Shown: positions 56,420 through 64,000 of the stretch, in pieces
Position numbering within the stretch: the first letter of the stretch is position 1
Layout of the letters: the number at the start of each line of letters is the position of its first letter
Source of the DNA: Apostichopus japonicus
Taxonomy: Eukaryota > Echinodermata > Holothuroidea > Aspidochirotida > Stichopodidae
Direction of reading: 5' to 3'
Length of the DNA stretch: 64,000 nt
Assembly: GCF_037975245.1 (NCBI RefSeq)
Contig: NC_092563.1
Coordinates: 6,327,501 to 6,391,500 of the forward strand
The notes under the pieces: generated by a model
Database searches by the model: none
Seen by the model: the letters and a program-made list of their open reading frames with translations, nothing else
Told to the model about the DNA's origin: nothing
Translations under genes and position numbers: made by a program

Positions 56420-57789
56420 TCTTTTTTTGTGAGTTTTTGTGTAGTATTTACATACCGTCATTCTTAAATGATGACATAAGGCATAAATTAATGTTGTAGA
56501 CCGTTAAAACACTGTTTTCATTTCTTTGAGAATAAATATCTGGGACTCGTCAATAAAGTGACTTGGCTACTTAGTCTATCACGCGGATCAATAGGTCACT
56601 TCCACAGATACGATACAAAACTCAATAGGAACATAAGACATTTATGGCCATCAAATAACATGCTTAAAATACATTACAATTTTGCCAAGGACAAATTGTG
56701 TTAATTGTCATCCAAGGGTGTTCAGCTATATAAATGAAGATAAAAGAACATGTTTGGTCTAGTTATCGTTATTATTTAGATTAAACAATGGATTAATATT
56801 AACATTTAGGCCTGCACTAACTTAGCGGACATCATCGTCAGTTTAGCCTTAAAGGAGCTTTCCAGAGTTTCAGCGTGATTCAGAAATCTTGACGTTTAAG
56901 TATCTTTCTAACCGGTATATATAGTTGTTATTGAAACATTACAGTCGATGTTTTGTTTTCTTGGACTATAAAATATATTCAAGGCTAAAAAATAAATCCG
57001 TAAAATCGCATCCAGTAATTAAAATATGGTATTTAAAAGTAGAACTATTGTCAAATGTTTTGTGCTTCAAGTTATCTACACAAGGATGGATGATTGGTAG
57101 TTTGGCGTATAGCAAGACGGAGGTAAAAATCAACTTGTTTCTTCATATTTTCTTCATATATGGTGTATATAACTGTGTACATGCATACAGTTATAGGCCT
57201 AGAGTTAGTCATAAATATATAGTTATATATATGGTAACATAAATGTTCACACAACCGGTCCAATATAATGCTAACAACTAAACCGAGTACTCCTTTAAAG
57301 GGCAACACGTACGCCTAACTACAATCCAGCGATATTAAAACATGTCTCGGAAGTTTTGTAGATGTGATAAATCTGTTCATTGACCAGAAACATCTGATAT
57401 TATACTGAGTTCTCTATTAGTCTCTAATTGCAATAGAATCCCTTAATCCTCACTGTCCATGCGATAGCCTATACAATCGATAACGTGTATATGGGTGTTC
57501 TTACATACGGGAACTGAAGTAGTAGCACTGCGCATGACGACTGGAGACCCCGGTAACGAACGGCCGTCATTTTTATGGAACGCCAAACGTGACTCTTGAT
57601 ATTCCATCATGTATAGGCCTATATATAGTCGCTATTTTGTATGTATCCCATAACATATTCATCCCGTATCATAGTTTGCAATTTGTGGTAATGCAGGCAC
57701 TCCTTAATTTCTGCCAATGTTTTTATCATGCAACGTTATTTTGGTAGAAATTATGGTATCTACCGATACTTGTCTCTCGCCCCCTGCCA

Positions 57790-57802
57790 ACACCCCCCCC
57801 CC
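57790..57802. repeat. C homopolymer tract
   Basis: About 11 C. A second C-rich tract follows at 57945-57965. Confidence 0.8.
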
Positions 57803-58734
57803 ACTTACTTCTCTCTCCCGAGAAATCCTGAATCTACCAGTGGTATTTGTTGTGTTTCTTAGAACGTTACAAACAGTATGGTCTAGTCGTAGTGATTCAT
57901 CCACAACATATATAATCGCACAGCTAACGAGCCATTCTCCATCACCCCCTCCCCCCCCCCACCCGGGCCTCCTCAACTTATCCACAACCCCTTGTTATGC
58001 CTGTAGCTAAAAAAAAAGTATGCCAGAAATCTATATTAAAAAGAAAAGAAGATCCTCAATAAAAAATAAATCACATTTCTTTTGCTACAACTTTATGGGC
58101 ATTTGTACTCATGTATGAGATTAACATATGTAATTTGATCCTTCCTGGTATCTGCTAAGTAATTCGGTGTGTAAAAACCTCTATTCTATTAAGCAAATTC
58201 ATTACAGTTTAGCCAAGTTTATCAAATTTTAAGAGTCAACAAAGACGATCTTTTTCATCTATAAAATAGCCATTTTGGCTGAGCTATTTGCTACGAATAT
58301 CATATGATAACATCTAGGCCACTGTAAAGAGTATCACGTGATGATATCATTTTACAAAATGAGTACAAAATTCATCACATATTATTGATGTCAGTTAAAG
58401 GTCCCCTAGTTCGAGATACGGTTGTCTGAATATAACCTAGTTTGAATAGCTAAAACCCTTGATTCTTGCCGCATGGGAATGGATCGCAGCATAGGTGGTA
58501 CAATGTGATGTCATTACGGTAACTTTTCAAGTTCAAATGTACATCTTTTCTATTTTAGAATCTTTGCTTTGATTTTATCCTAGCCATGTATGATGCATTT
58601 AGAATGTTTGCGTCGTTCAAGCCAACTGCGACTTTTTCCTTCCTTGTATAGAAACGTGATAGTTTTGTTCTGTGGATAAGTGACAGCGACATTTGAATGA
58701 AGAATAAATCCCATTTTACAGGTCAAATTAAACA

Positions 58735-59217
58735 CGATCATTCACTGTGCTGTTAGCCAATGCAAATCCCAAAATATGCACCTACTTTGAAACATTCATA
58801 TTTTCGCCGTACAAACTGCTAGAAGGATGCGGATTTGACCTCTGTAACCTGCAGAACAAATTCCCTGCATTCTTCAAACTTCGGCTTCCGGAATACCTCT
58901 TTAAGCGCACGCACATCTTTACCAGAAAAGACAAAAAACTGGCATTGTATACCCCTTTAAAGGGTTTCTGTAATAGCAAAACCTGTGATACTTATTTATT
59001 TCATTTACTAACATACCAAGCACCTAAACATGTTATAAACAAAATATATAAACGGACGGTTTTGATTGTCAAAAACCAAACCGTTTGTCATCTTTTTAAA
59101 GCACGCATGCTTGGGAAAAGTTCAAACATTTGTTTATGCTATATCTATATATCAACCATACGTGATTTACATGTGTTTAAAATAAATACAAATTTAAACT
59201 CAATTACGTTTCTGTGA
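58735..59217 (+). CDS. Longest open frame in the window, about 157 codons
   Basis: The frame is open from a TAA near 58731 to TGA at 59215-59217. It has no early ATG: the first in-frame ATG is about 33 codons... from the end-third of the frame, so as a gene it would need splicing. It follows an acceptor-like CCATTTTACAG (58721). The peptide is Lys/Phe/Leu-rich with several Cys (EGCGFDLCNLQNKFPAFF, LFKRTHIFTRKDKKLALY). At this length it is rarer by chance than the other ORFs, but the composition is close to background and no domain is recognised. An overlapping minus frame (58979-58782) reads acidic/basic peptides too. Confidence 0.25.
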   Translation, partial: RSFTVLLANANPKICTYFETFIFSPYKLLEGCGFDLCNLQNKFPAFFKLRLPEYLFKRTHIFTRKDKKLALYTPLKGFCNSKTCDTYLFHLLTYQAPKHVINKIYKRTVLIVKNQTVCHLFKARMLGKSSNICLCYIYISTIRDLHVFKINTNLNSITFL

Positions 59218-59800
59218 GTTCTTGGTACTGGAGTTTTTAACATTCATCATATCTTAATTTTGATCTTAGGACCTCGCTAAAGATCTGGTTAATATTTCGG
59301 TGTAACGGTGCATCTGTTTCAATGGTGATTCATGTTTGATTCATGGCTGTGATCTATGATTTGATTACAACAAAATGGGAATGATTTCAACTCACTTTCT
59401 TAGCATAAATATATGTATTTTTTATGTTTCAAGAGTTGAAAGAGTTACCTTTTGTTCTCCACAGGCATCGTCTTTATATATATATTTTTTTATTGCGAGG
59501 GGGGAGGGAGGGATTTTTTTGATTTGACCCATAAATTTGTCCGGCCTTTATGGTCTACACATTTCCTTCTTTTTCATATCTTTCTGTGTCGCCAGTAGGG
59601 TGAAGCGGAAGTAAAAGTAAGGGTAAACACATACAAGGTAAACGAAAATGAACATGAATCTTACGGAGCGGTATATCTCTCATTGAAAATTGTCACAAAT
59701 TGCGACATTTTATAATGGAAATATTTGAAGATATATTTACCAAAAATTACGACGGACGGATGTTGTTACATTCCATGATGCTGAGGTGCCGTGCAGTGAA

Positions 59801-59810
59801 ATATATATAT

Positions 59811-59865
<55 letters not shown>
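59801..59865. repeat. (TA)n microsatellite
   Basis: About 32 TA units with one ATAAAT interruption. Confidence 0.95.
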
Positions 59866-59867
<2 letters not shown>

Positions 59868-60179
59868 TAATTCAAAATAACTTACAAATACATCGCGTTC
59901 TTTCTGTTTTATTTATTTATTTGCATAATTTGACTGCTATAATCCGAATTAATTTAATTATGATTTGAAATGTCAAAGTTTTGTTTTTCTTTCCTATCTT
60001 TCCTTTTTTACAGGAACTTGCGGCTGGTAATTATTCTGGGAAAATTTTGCATCAACTCTTCTTTCTTTCTTACTTTTTCAATCAAGTAATGTATATAGAG
60101 GGCAGGTTTTATAAATGGCTTCGAAAGTAGTTATAACGAGGTTATCGCCTCATCAAATTCATAAATAACCGCACTATTG

Positions 60180-60206
60180 TCCCCCACCCACCCCCCACCC
60201 ACCCCA
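60180..60206. repeat. C-rich tract, i-motif/quadruplex-prone
   Basis: CCCCCACCCACCCCCCACCC and one more CCCC: five C runs of three or more with 1-bp spacers. Confidence 0.85.
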
Positions 60207-60914
60207 AACTTTTTTATGACGATATCTTATTTCCGACTACCGTACATTAACAGTTTATTTGTTTTGTTTATTAATGTAAAATTTGAGGAAATGTATAGTG
60301 TTGACTAAAAGTTTCCCTTTCATTTCGATTCGATTTCAGTTTTAGGCACGATTTGAGAATGAAATCTATAGAGAGCGAGAACTTTCTGTTTAAAAGCTGG
60401 AAAGTCGCCTCGTCTCATTGACTAATATCAAATCAACTTAGCCCATGCATGTGTTTTCCCTCCAGCTTCACCTGCCCTTCCCTCCTCTCCCTCAACTCAA
60501 CATTTGTAACGATATGAATTAACAACGCTGCACGCAGGAAGATTTTTTTTGTTTTTCCTCCCAAATATTATTTTGAAATCAGAGCTGGTAGTTGGACAAT
60601 ACTTTGATATGGATACAAGAATATATTAATTTCCACCCGGAGTGTTATACGCAAATTAGGAATTGGGTGCAGTTTATAAATTTGTTAGCCTATACGTGTT
60701 GATAGGTGTTCACGATGGTGATCGATCAATCGATTAATTGGATATCTGTATTTTGAGTGAAGACCGTAATTTCCAAAAAGTGAACAAGGAAACCCTCGTG
60801 TAACTTAAAGGTAACTGCTTTCCAGTATAATCGAGAAGAGTAAAAGACGGCGTTCCAAGGCACTTCTAATGATAAGATCTCTACAGATGCCAAACCAACC
60901 CATTACTCCCTTTC

Positions 60915-60955
60915 TCTCCCCCCCCACCCCCACCACCCCTTGGTGGGGATAACGA
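60915..60955. repeat. C-rich tract
   Basis: TCTCTCCCCCCCCACCCCCACCACCCC-type sequence. Confidence 0.8.
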
Positions 60956-61741
60956 CAAACACAAATCATACCACTTCAGCCTTGGATACTGAGTGTTGTT
61001 TCAACGTTCATGGAAGCTGTAAATATAACAATTATTTTGGTCAATTTTACAACTTTTTAAAGGTCTACGGACACCTATGAAACTACATTGTCCTATTCAC
61101 TCTAATAGGCATTGGAAATCATGAAAATATCTGCAACTCCTACCAAACTCCATCAAACTTTGAACATTTTACGAAGTATTTTCTTAATTCTAGTTTTATA
61201 TATGAATAAGCATTAGTTAATTATGCACATTGATGATGTAAAGGGAGTGACTGCCTAATTTTCTGTTATGTTATCTCTTTGTTTTAACAACCTTCGTTTC
61301 AAGGACACTGACCCAAGGATTGTGGCCTCAGGCGATTTTTTTTTAAATTGTTATTGTCTTCTTTGAAAAAAGGAAACTCACATTAACTTATTAAGGCATA
61401 AGATAAGAAATATTGATGAGCGCAACAATGAGTTTCCCAGATTCATCAAAACTATAAATCTTGGAAACGAAAATAGCTTTTCGGGAAAATTTCAACAGAT
61501 TTTGAATGAGACTATCACACACAACAAATGTACTGAATAAGTGGCAAATTGGTTAGGTGTCCGTATTATATATATATAGATGTCTGTGTTCAATAACGGC
61601 TTACCATTAACAACATATCGCATGGAACTAGCCAACTTTATAATATCAAGTTGCCATAGATTTAAAGGGTTCACGTTATAAACCTAAAAGTATGCAGCAC
61701 TTATCTCGTATGGTAGTCCAAAGAGTCCAAAAACTTATCTT

Positions 61742-62300
61742 TAATAATAATAGTAATAATAAACATAGCGCTTTACATAACGAATATCTCAAAGCGATTT
61801 ACAAAGAATGCAGAGGAAACCCACTAATAATTTAAGTACTTAGCAAAGAGGAAGGTTTTGAAATGAGACTTGAAAGTTTGAAAACTATTATCAAGTGCAC
61901 GAAGAGACTGTGGTAAGGTATTCCACAAACGTGTCGCGCAAACATGGAACGCCCTATCGCCGTATAGAACTTGGTATTTCCGATAGGTTGGTGGAGACGC
62001 ATTTGAGCGAAGAGTGCGCCCACTACTGCGTATGGGGTCAGTAATTCTGCCCACTTAGCCGGTACCATGTCATGTAAGATTTTGAATGTAAGACTTATAA
62101 TGTTATATTCAATCCGCTGCTGAATTGGAAGCCAGTGTAATTCTTGCAAGACAGGGGTAATGTGATCTCTTTTCATTTTCTTTTTTTGGTTTTAAATACA
62201 AGGCTAGCAGCGATTTTTGCAGAAGTTGAAGTTTTTGAATTTGGAAGGCCGAAAAGCAAACTGTTGCAATAATCCAATCGAGAGGTGACGAAGGCATGAA
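61742..62300 (-). mobile_element. 3' end of a non-LTR retrotransposon (LINE), frameshifted
   Basis: The C-terminal region of a LINE reverse-transcriptase ORF is readable in three frames on the minus strand. From 62277: LDYCNSLLFGLP, ending at a stop at 62175-62173. From 62176: RDHITPVLQELHWLPIQQRI. From about 62054: YGDRAFHVCATRLWNTLPQS. These are established conserved blocks just downstream of the RT catalytic domain in CR1/L2/Rex1/Jockey-type elements, in the correct order. Two frameshifts separate them and the catalytic part is missing (5' truncation near 62300), so the copy is dead. The 3' UTR (61823-61763) contains TAAAGCGCTATG, and the tail at 61762-61742 is a TTATTA-type repeat, as in other animal LINEs of this kind. 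Confidence 0.88.
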
Positions 62301-64000
62301 TTAATTTAAAGAGTAATTGTCTGAGATACCTGGTGCTATTTATCATGATATGGTATTTAACATTATAGCCTATTAAAAAATGTACCCAGGCTGCGCTTAA
62401 TTTCCCTCAGTTTTCCTTTTCCATGGTTCGTAAAATGTGTTCAAAAATGTTAGTTTCTGTCTGGAGGGTCGCTTCAGAATGATTCACAAATTTGCTATCA
62501 TGTGAGATTATTGCAAATAGTTTAGTTAAAGGTCACTACCTATTTTGTTTATCTCTCTTCCCCTGTTTTTGCATTGTTTCAATTTCTTTTGTTTAGTGAC
62601 GTAGGTTTCGGGATGCTTTGGTTAGAATCTAGAAATCAACATAGATTTGTGACGTCATTCGTGGTTTATTCTCTTTGCTGACAGCAACAGACTGAGAAAA
62701 TTCACTTCCTTGATTCTAAGAATTTGTCCTTGTAAAACTAAATAAAAGTTTGACGAAAAAAAAAATGATTTTAAGTCGAATAATGCATTAATCTTTTATA
62801 ACAGTTTAAATATAATCAGGTGATTGACCTAATGTTTACTTGAAATGTATGGAAAATAACGAAACTATCGCAAATCCTTAAAATGTAGGTGTATTAGGGC
62901 TATATACGTCTGTGAAATTCTAAGTTTTACATTTTCTGCAATTTAAATATAGCTTTCACAATGATTTACAAGAAAAAGGGGACTGGTCATCACTTCCGGT
63001 ATATGATGATGAAACACTCGAGAAGTCCGCTCTGCATAGCTTCAGTGTGTTTGGGGCTGCTCATAGAAGGGTCAAAGGTTATATAACATATCTGTTCCTA
63101 TATGATTAATGTCTTCAACGAAAACCTCGCGAAAGGAAAATGATTCGATTTAGTATAATGTAAACAATGACATCCTTTATGCTTTCGATTATTTCTTGGT
63201 AAGGGATACTTGTCAAAGACTTTAAAAAAAGATGGATGTCATAACCTTCAAATTGTCATATACACCTTTAAAATAAATCGTCGAAGGAATAATATTAAAA
63301 AAAAAAAAAATTAAGTCTATTAAATATCTATAGAAGCCATAGATGATTCACGATCTTAGGATTCATCATGTTTGGTAACGGTTCACCTCGCGTCACGGTC
63401 CACGTTTTTAAATCGCATTGTGCACGTGATTTATTTCTTAAGGGTGGCGAGAAAACCCCCTCAGTCGTTTGTTAGGCCCGTCGCGAGACAGAAGCTTGTA
63501 AACAGTGCGGGGAGAAGGGCTAAGTCATGCGGCGTATTGGTGTAGTAATGCGGCAGGGCCAATGCATGGTCTTGGTTTACGCGATAGAACATAATATGTA
63601 CTATAGTATATAGTAACCTATATATAATTAGGTATTTCGTATTTGTTGAAATGTCGGCGGAGGGAGGGACGGGAAACTTTCCCGGCATTTTTTGCTTTAT
63701 AACTAGAGTTATTATACTTGGTCGTTCTGTATATACAATGTGGTATATATTAGTGACGTATACGTTTATGTTACTTTCCAGCGTTGGTGGTATACGTTGA
63801 CGTGAATGGTTTGTATCAAATACTTAAGCTGGCATCACGTGCGTGGTGCATGGGAGCCAAGTTAAGTTTCGTAAGTGCAACATAAAAAGAAAAGGGGAAC
63901 GTGGGGGCGACTACGCTTTTTGCTATTACAGTTTAGTGCAAAACGTGGCAAACTAAATGTAACTTTTATAAGACATTTGTTAATATTATTTACACATTTG
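62301..64000. other. Non-coding stretch
   Basis: No supported gene. It holds an isolated CRE octamer (62650-62657), poly-A runs near 62756-62764 and 63297-63311, and CpG-containing sequence at 63460-63690, where a minus-strand 75-codon frame shows no recognisable domain. Confidence 0.5.

Noticed and set aside
58746-58769. CAVSQCKS motif resembling the start of a THAP zinc-finger domain, just after an acceptor-like TTTTACAG
   Set aside because: The frame stops after 18 codons and no downstream THAP landmarks appear in any frame.

Overview
The window looks like ordinary non-coding DNA from a large animal genome, most likely a marine deuterostome and plausibly an echinoderm such as a sea cucumber. 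The reasons are: AT-rich sequence with no long open frames; many (TA)n microsatellites; more than two dozen G or C homopolymer runs of about 9 to 16 bases; the palindrome TAGGCCTA scattered and locally amplified; and non-LTR, tRNA-derived SINE and MITE-like remnants. The organism assignment is inference. I see no prokaryotic operon, CRISPR array, rRNA gene or intact tRNA gene.

Layout. 1-9.2 kb is non-coding with (TA)n blocks, a SINE-like tRNA head at 7.38 kb and the best single exon candidate, a terminal coding exon at 9188-9282 (+). 9.3-20 kb holds microsatellites, a short terminal-exon candidate (13830-13908), a MITE-like element rich in AACGTT (13936-14195) and weak exon candidates. 20-28 kb has the densest structure: an AGGTCA direct-repeat array (21.5 kb), a 221-bp tandem duplication followed by a decayed coding-like stretch (22.5-23.4 kb), a 16-bp minisatellite made of TGACGTCA octamers (23.7 kb), a stretch open in three frames (24.4 kb), a CCAAT/CpG-rich segment (26.2-26.5 kb) and a SINE with a tRNA-Ser-like head (27.06-27.31 kb). 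28-48 kb is mostly non-coding, with a large (TA)n block, a LINE tail, an inverted repeat at 31.7-31.9 kb, three tandem TTCGCGCC (E2F-like) sites at 34.33 kb, and a YY1/E2F-like promoter candidate followed by a splice-bounded ATG exon at 36.87-37.23 kb. 48-52 kb has an inverted-repeat element, two adjacent minisatellites (15-bp TAGGCCTAT type, about 28-bp GGGACAATCGGACAT type) and a hAT-like non-autonomous element carrying a 51-bp tandem repeat. 54.5-55.7 kb is a GC/CpG-richer block with E2F-like sites, a perfect 11-bp hairpin and open frames, a candidate promoter/first exon. 61.7-62.3 kb contains the only clearly recognisable protein-coding remnant: the frameshifted 3' end of a non-LTR retrotransposon on the minus strand.

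No complete gene can be assembled. The host exons listed are hypotheses from splice-site and codon appearance, and most ORFs here are what chance gives in AT-rich or low-complexity DNA. The most unusual signals are regulatory-looking repeats: arrays built from CRE (TGACGTCA), nuclear-receptor half sites (AGGTCA) and E2F (TTCGCGCC) words, plus an apparent excess of TGACGTCA across the whole window.
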